This document shows positions 24,834 through 37,398 of a stretch of DNA of 64,000 nucleotides, in pieces. Each line of letters starts with the position of its first letter. Position 1 is the stretch's first letter. Where the stretch lies: positions 312,501,664 to 312,565,663 of the forward strand of contig NC_081414.1 in assembly GCF_030272615.1 (NCBI RefSeq), given 5' to 3'. A program made the position numbers and the translations under genes. The DNA comes from Cryptomeria japonica (Eukaryota; Streptophyta; Pinopsida; Cupressales; Cupressaceae). A model generated the notes under the pieces. That model searched no databases and was not told the origin of the DNA. It saw nothing but the letters and a program-made list of their open reading frames with translations.

Positions 24834-25880
24834 AAAATAAGATTGTGATAAATATTGACAATATGATAGAAATCATGAATAAAAGAATATAGGGGAAGCG
24901 TACTAGTAGTCATTATAGCTAACTTCATGCACTGATTTTTGTCAATTTCTTTTTGTTGTCTCTGCATATGATTTAACTTCTTATAGATATTGTCTCCGCA
25001 TGTGAAATGTAGTAATGAGCTTTTAGTTATTTTGTATTTGTTCTTTTTTAAGTTAGTAATTAGGGGGTTGGGTGTGCAAGGAGTGAACGATTATTAGAAC
25101 ATGAACGGTAACTAGTGCTCTTACCCTATTTTTGCTACAAGTAGGTTGATCAGCATGGAAATGTCCTATCCCATTCACCAAATCAATCTAACCATATTTT
25201 CTCAATGACTATATTTAACATTAACATTACAAGATGTATGAGAAAATATATTGTAACACCTAAATTTGAATAGAAGAAGAGTTAAAATTTTATATATATA
25301 TATATCAAGGAAAGCATATAAAGAATTGACAAACCACTAAGAGTCTTCAAAATATAAAATAACAACAACTAAAGCATTCACAATTGAGAGCCAGTAGTGA
25401 TAGGAACTCAGTTTGTAGCAACAATAATAGCCAAATACATATCAGCTCAAAACTACAAGTAGAACTAGAAACTACAACAACCAAATATATATAACTAATT
25501 TACAGTTGTACGAGCATGCACAACTAAGAGGCAAAAGTGATAACTACCCACGTGGTTGTAGTAACAAGAAAAAGAACTGGAAACAACTAGAACAACAATA
25601 AAAAGGTGGTTGTAAATACAAGAAGATAATACTTAAGAAACAATTAGAACATAAATAAAAAAGATGCAACAACTTTCGTGTTTGCCAATCATCAACAACA
25701 TGAGAATGTTTCATAGTTGGGACTCGTTTGCACTCTATACTCATTTGCAGTTGTTGAAGAAGAAGATCACAAACCTTACCATATTGTTAAATATTATGCC
25801 ATATTGCTTGTAGGTTCTCAATTTGAAGAGACAAATTAGAACATATAATTTAAAATTCTATATGTTGAGGAAGGATTGTG
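24834..25880. other. AT-rich spacer, no gene
   Basis: No supported gene. A short TA dinucleotide run lies near 25290-25305. The region has A-rich, ACAACTA-type simple words (25370-25640) and merges into decayed LINE sequence. Confidence 0.5.
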
Positions 25881-27271
25881 TTAGAAAAGATAGCAGTGCA
25901 ATGGAGTTTCTAGATGCATTTCAAAATCACATGTCTGCAAATGTGGACTAGAATATCGAAGGATGAAGAAGCAACAAGGAGAGCTACTTTCCAAGACCAA
26001 ACTCAAGGGAATAAGGCAAGAAAGGAGGTGAACAATGAGTTCCATAACTTGCGAGCATGATTGCAATACCAAAAGGTATGTTTGAAAGATTAATTTGGCC
26101 CAAGAAGGGTAAGTGGGCAAGGGGTAAACAATTAAGGCGATTACCAATAGGTAGTTTACCATGAATAAATTTCTATACTAACAGTTGGGACTATGCATCA
26201 ACTTTGGATTTCCAAATTTGAAATCTAAGCTTTTTCCACTTGGTGTGGAGAAAAGAACAATGCCACATCCTATTGAGATAGGATGAGATGGTGATATGAG
26301 GAAGGATTTGTCTATAAATGGTTTGAAGTGGGAAGAAGAAAATTCCTTGGGAACAAGGCCATCTCCAATCAGTCAAAAAAATTGCATGACAATCCAGGCA
26401 TAGAAGAATACAAAGTTTGGGAGTAACTGCCTATTGAACTTTAATAATTGGTTGCTTATCAGAAGCTAAGAGGAGGAGACTAGGCTTTAAGATGAGGTCA
26501 TGTTTTCTAATTAAAGATGGAAGGGTCCTATAGATCCTGAAAAACATGAATACCTTCCTTAAAAAGATGTTTTTTCTATGAATCTAAAACAAGTGCCTAA
26601 TGGTTAGTCATTATGTTGGACCAATCAATTCCACTAGATAGAGGAACAAGGGAATCTTAACCCATGGCGAAGAGACTAATCGAACCAAATTAATTTTGTT
26701 GAAGTGATCTTCCAGTCTTTTCAAATGGAGTTAAATGGTGCAGAGCCATGAGTTTTAAATAATGGAGCTAAAAGAATCTTGTCTTTCCAACTAACATTCC
26801 CCCAAGAGCATCCAACAAAAGCAATTTGAATGCAAAATTTAATCAATTACTTCCAAGGAGCATATCCATCCAAAGCTCTGATTATCCATTTAGTTGTTAA
26901 TAAAATTCCTAGTGTGTATGGATCAATGATACCTAATCCTCTCTTGTCCTTAGATTAGATGTAGTGTTGCCAATAAGTGACAGGTAACCCCTTTTTATTT
27001 CCCAATTTCGCCCATAAAAAAATCCTGATAAGTTGGATTGATTGTTTGTAGAAACTTTTAGAGGACAACCAACATGAGTAAATATACACATGACTAGCAA
27101 GCAATATTTTGTTTTCCACTTAGATGTGACGGACCATAGATAGGATTCTATTAGTCTAATTCAAAATATTGGCCTTGACTTTGTTCATAAACCTATTCCA
27201 CATATTTTTGAGAGAAATTGCAATTCCAAATGGGATGCCAAGATATCAAGTGATCGTGTCATGTTTTATTT
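25881..27271 (-). mobile_element. LINE (L1-type), downstream part of the ORF2 region, decayed
   Basis: Continuation of the LINE at 33617-35570, displaced by the copia insertion between 27276 and 33612. Reading the minus strand gives fragments with many stops, rich in Trp and His as expected beyond the reverse transcriptase of plant L1 elements. No poly(A) tail or TSD was found, so the left edge is approximate. Identification rests mainly on continuity with the RT part. Confidence 0.5.
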
Positions 27272-27276
27272 CTTTC

Positions 27277-28535
27277 TATTGGATATGGTTGGTCATTGCT
27301 TCTTCTAGGATATATTTTTGTCATTGATTTCAACATATTCATGTGTATTGCTTTGGTGATTGCAGATTGGGAAGATCTTACGATCCAGTTTGTAGTTTTG
27401 TTTTGTGTCGATCACTATTTTGCAGAGCTCAGTATTTCCTCTGGTATATTCTGGTGTGATCAGATCTTGTGCTGAGCTTTTGGGATGTTGCTTGGGATGG
27501 TCTTGTGTATCTTTATTTCAGATGGACCGTGATTTGGTGCTTTGCAAGTTATCTTTCTTCGTGATAGTTGCTAATTGGTTTTGTTCTTAAGCTTTCAGAT
27601 GTTGACCGATGAAGATTTGATAAGTGGTGTTGGTGCAGTTGCTCTTGATGATTCTAACGTGCTTGCTAGTTTTTTCTAGTTGTATCCAATTTGTTTTGAT
27701 GATCCACATTGAACGTTGTCTGAGTTTTTGGTGGTTTCTATGAACCAGTGATGATTTTTGTGTTATGCAGTTTTCTTGGTGGTGTAGCGTGTTGCGGTTG
27801 ATCTTGGCATGATTTCCGATAGAGTTGTGCATTCAAGAATTTTTTTTAGGTCCATGTTATGCTATGTAAATCATTATATTGGTCCATTGGTCAATATTTG
27901 TATCATGTGTTATAATTTTGTAATTGAGGGTTGAGTGTTTAGTCGACCTTGTTATCAAGGTTGATGATTTGTATATATAGGTGATATTGTCATGTAATCT
28001 ATGCATAGAGGTTATGCTTGCATTATCAAAGAAAGGTTTATGTGTGAACAAGTGATTCATCCTTCGATAATGTGATTGAGGAGAGATTGGTGTTGCAGAG
28101 TAGACATTTGTGCTTAACCGAAACTGTAATCAAGTATTTGGAGAGGCTATTCTTTCAGTTCATATCTTCTGGATTGTAGTCTGAATCTTATTGTAAGTCA
28201 GTGAGACTTCCCTAAGGGTTGTAGCCTTCCAAGCCATTATATTTGAGAAATGAGCTCTAGGTAGTGTTCTTGAATGCATGTGCATTCCCCATTGTAACAT
28301 TTTCGCATACTAGTGTAGAGTATCATCTTAATGTGGGTAGGTTCCCACCATGGTTTTTACCTTAACCGGGTTTTTCATGTCAAAATCTTGGTGTTTGTGC
28401 GTTGTGCTCTCAATTTGTTTATCTTTGTTGTTACTACAGTTTATCAGATCTATGTTTTGTGATTAAGTTTTTTGTTCCGGTGAAGACTAATTCACCCCCC
28501 CCCCTCTCAATCTTCCTTCTTGGTTGCTGCTAATG
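27277..28535 (+). repeat. 5' LTR of the copia element
   Basis: Starts TATTGGATATGGTTGG, ends near CTGCTAATG, and contains ATTCACCCCCCCCCTCTC about 45 bases before its end. Pairs with 32360-33611. Confidence 0.85.
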
Positions 28536-28537
28536 AT

Positions 28538-28549
28538 TGGTGTCAGAGC
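28538..28549 (+). other. Primer-binding site of the copia element
   Basis: TGGTGTCAGAGC, one base from the canonical initiator-Met site TGGTATCAGAGC, two bases after the LTR. Confidence 0.8.
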
Positions 28550-28591
28550 TAGATCCTTTGGTAGAAGATTAATTGCTTGAGGAGATCCAAG

Positions 28592-28845
28592 ATGGCAGCT
28601 CAAGGTATTATCTTTAAGAAGGATAGTTTGCGATTTGATGGGAGTAACTATGCTATATGGAAGGAGCTGGTAAGTATGACAAAAAGTTGCCTTTGAAATG
28701 TTTCTCTTGTAATAAGATAGGAAATTTTGCATCTAGATTCCCAGAGAGAATGGCTAAGTATGGCAGACATGATAAGTTTGATAAGCACGATAGGAATGAT
28801 AGATATGAAAAGCATGAGAAGTATGATAAGTATTGCAAGCCTAAC
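28592..28845 (+). pseudogene. Copia gag, internally deleted
   Basis: The gag start MAAQGIIFKKDSLRFDGSNY is typical of copia gag proteins (a FDGxNYxxWK block). At about 28655-28660 it jumps, with a change of frame, to the zinc-knuckle region (KLPLKCFSCNKIGNFAS). The central gag domain, normally some 200 residues, is missing. The knuckle has lost its His (now Asn) and last Cys (now Phe). A run of HDK/YEK-type repeats follows (28755-28840). Confidence 0.75.
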
Positions 28846-29025
28846 TAGAAGTATAGGAATAAGAAGAACTGTTATTATGTTGTTGATGAAGGTATTACAA
28901 ATGAAGAATCAGAAGGAGATGAAGTTGTATTCCTTGCCATTAAGGAAAATGGACCTGTACCTGTTGATTCCACTAGTTGTACTATTGAGGAGAAAGCCTT
29001 AGCTACTAAAGTTAAAGAGAAAGAT

Positions 29026-32000
29026 GGATGGGTAACTGACAGTGGTTGTTCACATCATATGATTGGTGATACAAGCAAATTTGTGAGTATGGAAAGATAT
29101 GATGGTGGAATAGTTAGATTTGGAGATGAAAAAGCTTGAGTGATCCGTGGGAGAGGTTCTATTTCTTTTGATGGTAAGCATAACACTAATGATGTCTTAT
29201 ATGTTGAAGGTTTGAAGCATAATCTTTTGAGTATTGGACAGATGGTTGATAAAGGTTATGATCTATAATTCAAGGATGGAAAATGCAAGATCTTTAATTC
29301 CTCTGATAGAGATTACATCTAGAACTAAGACTGAAGGTGACATTTTTCATTTCAATGCTAGTGAGAAAAAGTTGTTTGATTGCTCAAATAGATGAGAGTT
29401 GGTTGTGGCATAGGAGAATGTGTCATGCAAATTTTTATTCAATGATTAAGATTGGTTCTACACAAGTTGTTAGAGATCTCCCTAAGATTGTTACACCTGC
29501 TAATCTGATATGTACAGAATGTCAATTAGGTAAGAAAATAAGAATTTATTTCAAGATAAAACAATATACATTTGATGGAATACTAGATCCTGTGTATACT
29601 AACCTATGTGGACCTACAAACGTTAGAAGTGTGCAAGGTGATAGATATTTTATGCTGTTAATTGATGATTATTCTAGGATGATGTTGGTTTTCTTTTTGA
29701 AGGAGAAATCAAAAGCATTGGACAAGTTCAAGATATTCAAAGCAAAGGTTGAGACTAAGTTTGGATTGAAGGTGAAGTTTTTGAGATCTGATAGAGGTGG
29801 AGAATTCTATTCTGGTGAGTTTAATTCATTATGTGAGAAGCATGGGATTAGAAGACAAGTATCTGCTCCTAAAACCCCTCACCAGAATGGAATTGTTGAA
29901 AGGAAGAACAAAATTGTCTTGGATGCTGCAAGGACTATGTCGATTGAAGGAAATGTTCTGAAGATCTACTAGAAAGAAGCCATTAGCACTGTATTTTACA
30001 CACTCAATAGAGTTCACATCAAAGGTAATATCGGTAAGACCCCTTATGAGTTATGGTTTGGTCATGTTCCTATTGTGAGATATTTCAAAGTATTTGGTAA
30101 CAAATGCTATATCAAGAGAGATGAGGATATAGGAAAGTTTGATGCTAGAAGTGGTGAAGGAATTTTCTTGGGATATTCAACAAAGAGCAAAGCCTACCGG
30201 TTCTACAACAAAAGATTGAGAAAGATAATGGAAAGTGAAAATGTGAAGGTGGATGAGAACCTTGGAAGAGAGACCAAAGCATGTCATTATGATGATGGAC
30301 AACATATTATTTCAACTCCTATTCAGACTGAAGAGCCTAAGAAGAATGATCTGGTAGAGATAGTTAATCAGGATGTTGTTGAAGAAGTGCAGGAACCTGA
30401 TAATTAGAGCAAGCAGAAGACTCTGAGGTATGTAAGACTAAATCATTCTAAAAATTGTATTATTGGTGATAAGAATAAAGGTGTAATGACTAGAAGAAGG
30501 TTAGCTGCTGAAGAAGTATGCTTGATTTCTAAAGTTGAACCTAAAGATGTTGTTGAAGCTTGCAAAGATGAAAATTGGATGAGAGATATGGAAGAAGAAC
30601 TAGATTAGATTGAAAAGAATAATACTTGGGAACTTGTGCCTAGACCTAAGGATAAGAATGTTACTAAATGGGTATTCAGAAACAAATTGATTGAAGTCAG
30701 CGAAGTTGTCAAAAATAATGCTAAATTGGTTTGCAAAGGATATTCTCAGAAATAAGGAATTGATTATGATGAGACTTTTGCTCCGGTAGCCAGACTTGAA
30801 GCTGTTAGACTATTGCTTGCTTATGTTGCTTATAAATATTTCAAGGTATATCAGATGGATGCCAAATCTGCCTTTTTGAATGGTGATCTTGAGGAAGAAA
30901 TCTACATTGAGCAACCTAATGGATTTTCACTATCAGATGATGGAGACATGGTATGTAAGCTGAAGAAAGCTCTTTATGGACTGAAGCAAGCCCCTAGAGC
31001 CTGGTATGCTATCCTAGATAAATACTTATTGAAATTGGGATTTATTAAAGGTGATGCTGATAGTAATCTATACTTTAAGATAGAAAATGATAACATCCTG
31101 ATTGTTGAAGTCTTTGTTGATGATATTATCTTTGGAGGTGATGATGTCTTGAGCATGAAATTTGTCGGTGATATGCAAAAAGAATTTTGGATGTCTATGA
31201 TAGTTGAGATGAAATTCTTCTTAGGTTTGCAGATTTCACAGACTGGAAAAGGTATCATATCTCAAACTAAGTATGTGAAGGAATTGTTGAAGAAGTTTGG
31301 GTTAGATGACTCCAAACTTGTAGGAACTCTCATGGTGACTGGTTTTAAATTATCTAAGAATGATGAATCTCTGAAAGCTAATCAAAGTTTGTATAGATCT
31401 ATGGTTGGTGGACTACTATATCTTACTAAGACTAGACTAGATATTATGCATGTTGTATGCATGGCTGCTAGATATCAAGCTGATCTGAAAGAGAGTCATG
31501 TCACTGTTATGAAGAGGATATTCAGATACTTGAAAGGAACTGTGAATTATGGTTTATGGTATGCAAGGAATGATGATTTCATGCTATGTGCCTACACTAA
31601 TGCAGATTGGGATGGTGATGTTGATGACCAGAAGAGCACTACCGGTGGAGTATTTTTTTGGGGTAAGAAGTTGGTTTCATGGGCTAGTAAGAAACAAGAT
31701 TCAGTGTCCTTATCTATTGCTGAAGTTGAGTACATTGTTGTTGCTAGTAATTACACTCAGGTAGTCTGGATGAAGAAAATGTTGAAAGATATCAGAGTTA
31801 TTTATGATGAGCCTATAATTCCAGTGCTATTAACATGTCAAAGAATCTAGTGTAACATTTAAAGACTAATCATGTGTTAATCAAATATCATTACTTGAGA
31901 GAAAAATCCAGTGAAGAGAAGGTGAAGTTGAAGTATGTATCTACAAAGGAACAAATAGCTGATATTATCACTAAGCCTTTGCCTGCAGATACATTTGTCT

Positions 32001-32047
32001 GTTTGAGAGACAAGTTAGGGGTATCCACCCCTCCTTATGAGAACTAG
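29026..32047 (+). pseudogene. Copia pol: protease, integrase, RT, RNase H
   Basis: The protease retains WVTDSGCSHHM (about 29032). Integrase shows HRRMCH..CTECQLGK and the DDE-region words LIDDYSR and SDRGGEF, then the usual copia GKTPYELWFG. Reverse transcriptase shows [26 protein letters not shown] and FVDDIIFGG. RNase H shows ADWDGD, KSTTGG and LSIAEVEY. The C-terminus STKEQIADIITKPLP ends with a TAG at 32045. Breaks include stops (near 29138, 29268, 29970, 30404, 30606 and 30752) and frameshifts around 29320 and 31845. Not functional as it stands. Confidence 0.9.
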
Positions 32048-32345
32048 ATGCATTAAGTTGCATTAATTTGGTGGAATTCGGAGCTTTATCTGTTTATTCA
32101 AATTGATGAGTTGGTGTTGCTCCTCTACTGGAGTAGTCTGTGTTTTGGGGAGAGAGATTCATGTTTCATATTCTAAGAGGGAGAGTAAGTTTGGTTTTCT
32201 ATTTTGAGATCTTTGGCATTGTTGTGAAAGGGGTAGAGATCATGTGAAAAAATTCTTTATATGTCTTGATCTTAGGGGTAGTTTGTCGGTGATATCTTCT
32301 TTCTTTGCATTGATTGTTTTTCACATTCATATGTTGCCATCAATT

Positions 32346-32357
32346 CCAAAGGGGGAG
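32346..32357 (+). other. Polypurine tract of the copia element
   Basis: CCAAAGGGGGAGA directly before the 3' LTR, preceded by GTTGCCATCAATT, the same context found in A1, A2 and B. Confidence 0.8.
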
Positions 32358-32359
32358 AT

Positions 32360-33611
32360 TACTGGATATGGTTGGTCATTGTTACTGCTAGGATATGTTG
32401 TTATCATTTATGTCAACATATTCTTGTGTACTTCTCTAGTGATTGCAGATTGGGAGGATCTTATGATCCGATTTGTAGTTTTGTTTTGCTGATCACTATT
32501 TTACAGAGCTCAGTATTTCCTCTCGTATTTTCCAATGTGACCAGATCTTGTGCTGATTTTTTGGGATATTGCTTGGGATGGTCTTGTGTATCTTCATTAC
32601 AAATGGATTATGATTTGGTGCTCTGCAAGTTATCTTTCTTTGTGAGAGATGATGATTGGTTGTGTTCTTGAGATTTCAGACGTTAACCGATGAAGATTTG
32701 ATAAGTGGTGTTGGTGCGACTATCCCTGATGATTCTAACGTGCTTGCTGGTGTTTCCTAGTTGTGTCCTATTTTTTTAATGATCTGCATTGATCATTGTG
32801 CGAGTTTTTGGTGGTTTCTATGAATCGGTGATGATTTTTGTGTTATGAAGTTTTCCTGGTGGTGTGGTGTGTGGCAGTTGATCTTGGCATGATTTTTAGT
32901 GGATTTGTGTGTTTGGGAATTTATTTCAGGTGAATGTTATGCTATGTAAATTATTATATTGGTCCAGTGGTTGATCTTTGTATCATGTGCTATAATTTTG
33001 TAATTGAGGGTTGAGGGTTTAGCCGACCTTGTTATCAAGGTTGATGATTTGTATATATAGGTGATATTGTCATGTAATTTATGTGTCGAGGTTATGTTTG
33101 CATTATCAGAGAAAGGTTTATGTATGAACAAGTGATTCATCCTACAATGTTGTGATTGAGGAGAGATTGGTGTTACAGAGAAGACATCCATGCTTAACTG
33201 GAACTGTAATCAAGCATTTGGAGATGATTCTTTCAATTCATTTCTTCCGGATTGTAGTCTGAATCTTATTGTAAGTCAGTAAGACTTCCTTGAGGGATGT
33301 AGCCTTCTGGGCCATTGTATTTGAGCAGTGAGCTCTAAGCAGTGTGCCTGAATGCATGTGCATTCCCCATTGTAACATTTTCACATAATACTGCAGAGTA
33401 TCATCTTGTTGTGGGTAGGTTCCCACCATGGTTTTTCCCTTAACTAGTTTTTCCACGTCAAAATCTTGGTGTTGTATGTTGTGCTCTCAATTTGCTTATC
33501 TTTGTTGTGACTGTAGGTTTATCAGATCTTTATTTTGTGATTAAGTTTTTTGTTCTAGTGAAGACCGATTCACCCCCCCCTCTCAGTCTTCCTTCTTGGC
33601 TACTACTAAAA
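32360..33611 (+). repeat. 3' LTR of the copia element
   Basis: Starts TACTGGATATGGTTGG just after the PPT and ends ACTACTAAAA before the TSD CTTTC. Confidence 0.85.
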
Positions 33612-33616
33612 CTTTC

Positions 33617-35570
33617 CATTTAGAAGGAATCCATGGTGGGCAAAAATAAGGACAAGACAATAAATTTTGTCTTGTGGATAACCAATTTAAATCCTGATAT
33701 CATACAAAATATGTCCAAGTTATCCAAAGTATTAGTCACTTCATTAGCAAAACTTTGGATAAAAAGTAATTTGTCATCAACAAATTGTGAGTTGAGGGGT
33801 AGTGGCATTATTATGTAAGGAGATGTCATGAATAAGATGATTAGCCTTTGTGTGATGGAGTAGATAGCTAAGAGCATTGGCAACAAGGACATACAAGAAA
33901 AGGGCAAGAGGACAATCTTGGCAAATAGATCTTTGAAGAGGGAATTGAGGAGAGAGGGGTCCAATTAACTACTATTCAAGCATTAGTGTCTATGCAAAGT
34001 ATTTCGATATGCTCATGGATATTAGGGCCAAAGCCTAGCCATTGCAACATGTTAAGGATGAATGGCTACTGAATGCGATCATAGGCTTTGTCAAAGTCCA
34101 TCTTAACAATAAGAGCATCCTGGGTAGTTTGTTGAGTCCATTCAATTGTTTCCCAAGCTAGTAAAGGACTATCAAGGATAAATTTTCCTCCTAAGAAATT
34201 TGTTTGCTTTGGTCGCACTATCATTTGGGTAATAGGCTTAATAATTCGGGCCAAAGCTTTGGCTATAATTTTGTAAGAGGTATTAAGAAAAGTAATGGGT
34301 TGCTAGCCAACCACAAAATCTTCATCCTTGCCTTGGGTATGAGTTTATTGAGTCCTTGATTAATGATAGGTCATAAAGTATTGGTTTCAACTCCCTCAAG
34401 ATACACATAGTAGAAGTCTTCATGAATGTAAAGCCACAATGCAAGATAAATCTCAACAGGAAGTCCATCCATTCAAGGGCTCTTTTCAGTGGCCATGTTA
34501 TAAAGAACCTCATCAATTTCTTCCATTGAAAGCATATTATCAATAAAATTACTATATTCTTCATCAACTTTGCAAGGAATACACCTTTCCACACTTTCCT
34601 CCACAATAGAAATTAGGGGATAATTGTTTCATCAGTGAAAAGTTGTTTATAGTAATCCAAAAAGTTTGCATGATGTCTAATTGGCTAGTTTGTGGGATTC
34701 CATCGACGGATTTGATGACATTTAAATTTGCTCCTTCTTGTGTTTATGTTTCAAATATTGGAAGAAAAACTTGGAACCTTAGTCTCCATACTTGATCCAT
34801 TGTAGACAAGCATGAATTTGATTTGAGCACCTTTGCCTTTATACACAACAATTTTTTTAAGAAGATGTTCAGTGTAAGCCAAAATTGTTGAAAAGAAAAG
34901 TCACGGGGGTTGGCTGCAAGAAGAGAATGCCCACACATAAGCTGCCCATTTATAGATTTTTCAAGTCTCCTTCGTTTAGTAGTAGCTTGTCGTCCATACT
35001 CACAAAGGAAAGAGGTGCCACGTGAAATAGCTCCTTCCTACCAATTGATTCACCTATCTTGTTGAGGTCCTGGTTCAACATTCTAGGTAGCTATAAGCCC
35101 ATCAATGCAATCCTATTGTTGGAGATGAGTCACATTAAGTTTTAAGAGATGATCATTGTGAAGTGGAGGTGAATTGGAGAAAGAAAGTGTGGTAAAAATG
35201 GGAAAGTGATCTGAAAGGGTGGCAACAAGGTCAAGATGGATTAAGTCCCGACGAACAAGACACGATACAACAATTAGGAGAAATATAGAATCTATCAAGA
35301 TGGCCCATTTTTCTCAAAAAGCTTTCTTGAAAATTAGAACAAGTATATCGATGAGGCATTTGAAGGTCTTTTTTACCCAACAAACAATCATGCACACCTA
35401 GCGCATTACAAGAAAGAGTACAAGCATTAAATCCTAACTGAGACAAATAGACAAGATTTTCCGAACTACGATCAATAGAATGTTCTGCCATATTGAAGTC
35501 ACCCCCTAACACTCAATCTAAATTAGGGAGTAGGGATAACTTTAAGAAACCCCCTTGCGTAAAGGTATAA
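33617..35570 (-). mobile_element. LINE (L1-type): endonuclease and reverse-transcriptase region
   Basis: On the minus strand, 35512-35231 encodes an apurinic-endonuclease-like segment with GGDFNMAE, then TCSN and a DRFY motif. Near 35240-35200 comes the LSDHFPI word typical of L1 endonucleases. RT follows: VKMDFDKAYDRI at about 34066-34110 and SQFVDDKLLF with GLKLVIHKTK-like sequence at 33620-33964. Frames are broken many times. The copia element cuts it at 33612. Confidence 0.8.
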
Positions 35571-35577
35571 AATCCTA

Positions 35578-35942
35578 GAGAATCTTTCATTATTTTGGGT
35601 GAAAATATTCTTTTTTTGGTGATTTTTTTTTTAAGGAAAAAATGTTAAATTCTATTGGCGAATTTTTTTCAGTTGCGTAAGAATTATAGAAAATTAAGGT
35701 GATTCTTTCATTCTTTTTGGGGAAAAAATTAATCTTATTGGAAAATATTTTTATTTTAAAGGAAAAATATTAAATTATATTGGCAAATCATTTTCTTTTG
35801 TTTGAAAATTATAGAAAAATTAAGGTGAATCTTTCATTATTTTTTGGGGGAAAATATTAATTTCATTAGCGATTTTTTTTTAATTGCATGAAAATTGTAG
35901 AATAATTAAGGTGAATCTTTCATTATTTTTGGTGAAAATAAC
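35578..35942. repeat. AT-rich tandem repeat, period about 121-126 bp
   Basis: The word AATCTTTCATTATTTT recurs at 35581, 35702, 35828 and 35914, followed each time by GGGGAAAATATTAAT and TAGAAAAATTAAGGTG-type sequence. Spacings are 121, 126 and 86 bp. Confidence 0.75.
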
Positions 35943-37398
35943 CCATATAGAAAACACGCCACATCTTCACTATAAGTGTACCGCATATTCATTGGAATTA
36001 AAAATGTGTTTTTTCACACGTATGAAATCTTCATCTAAGTGATCCTTTTGCATAGAATAAAATCCACCTATCAGAGGATTTTATGTGTGCTAAGACCGAG
36101 GAATAATTCTAGTGGCATGAAGAGTTGCATGGGTACGGATCTTAGCTTGTTCTTAAAGAAAAAAATGAATTGGTGGTTAAATGATTATAGCAAATAAGTT
36201 ATGATTCTTTGAAAAGGCAAAAAAGTGAAAATGATGTTTTATATGCTTGGTACTGTATGCTCAACTATATTTAGAGCTTCGAGTTTTTTCATAAGTCGTT
36301 AGTTGTTGAGTTGATCAAGGAGCACTATAAATATTTCCCTCTACACTTGTTCAAGAACAGTATAAAAAATGGAATTCCCATGTGTAGAAACAAACTATGT
36401 GCTTATAAGATATAGGTTTAATGACACCAGGTGGAGAATATTTCAGGAAGGTTGTGTTTATAGTAGTACAACAAATTGGTTTATAGCTAAAGGGAAATTG
36501 AAATTGCAGGAGGTAGATAAAGGGATATTGAAAGGCATCTGCAGTCACAAATGGCCTTTTAATAGTTGTTTACCTTCATCCCCTCATTTCTTGAAGCCTA
36601 AGAGACAAAGGAAGTGGGGAGGAGAACAATGATAACAGGGGAGAGTCAGCTTTAGCAAAGAGCCTGTTTAGTTAAAATTCATAACTAAATTCACCCCCTT
36701 ATTTGTTTACAAGATTTCTCTATGAGATCCTCTTCAAGTTTGTATAGTGAGAATATTGCATCCCTAAATTCATCAACAATGCGATGATGGCGTGGCTCAA
36801 ACAGTTGAATTTCAACAGTAAGTTATTCTTCACCATGATGGTTTCATAATAATTTTAGTGCATTGGTTTGATAATTTGTCCTTTTTTGTTTTAGGTTTCA
36901 TATTGGGAATATTTCTTTTCCATTCGTATAAAACAAACATATGAGAACATGCAATTTGTAAACAGCCTGAAGCTTGTTGCATTCCATACTCTTATAAAAG
37001 GAATTCCAAGGTTGTAATTAAGAGAGGTTTTTTGGAGGGAATATTGGTCTCTTTGGAAAAGGGTAGAGTAGCAGTGTTTGAGAATGTGGAGTCTTTCACA
37101 GTGAAGAATGTAAATATTCCTTCAACAATATTAATTGATATATGAATTGTCATGAAAATTACTACAAATATTGTCTCCAAAATGTACCTCTTGATCTCAC
37201 ATGAATAATAATATAAAGGATTTTGTTATTTGTTTGTTATCCTCATTTTTAGCATTAGCAAAAAAATGAGGGTACCCTGCAAATTTTGACTTATTTGTGT
37301 TTTTTCCTTCTCTATGGTTCGTTTTACAAGATATTTTTGTCATCATAAGTGTGTTTTTCCCATGTTTTACACTTATTCACTTTTATGGGAAGTCTAGC
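35943..37398. other. No recognised gene
   Basis: The longest frame (36369-36632, 87 codons, MEFPCVETNYVL..) is not recognised and has no supporting context. The rest is AT-rich DNA without element ends. Confidence 0.4.

Larger units (their letters stand above)
27277..33611 (+). mobile_element. Ty1-copia LTR retrotransposon, decayed
   Basis: Complete insertion with LTRs of about 1,259 and 1,252 bp and TSD CTTTC (27272-27276 and 33612-33616). The expected TG..CA ends have mutated to TA and TG in the first LTR, and to TA and AA in the second. Internal order is primer site, gag remnant, protease, integrase, RT, RNase H, PPT, the copia order. Several stops, frameshifts and a gag deletion make it defective. 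It sits inside the minus-strand LINE. Confidence 0.9.

Noticed and set aside
36369-36632. 87-codon ORF as a host gene
   Set aside because: Start and stop are present, but there is no family resemblance, no neighbour and no splice context; left unannotated as a gene.
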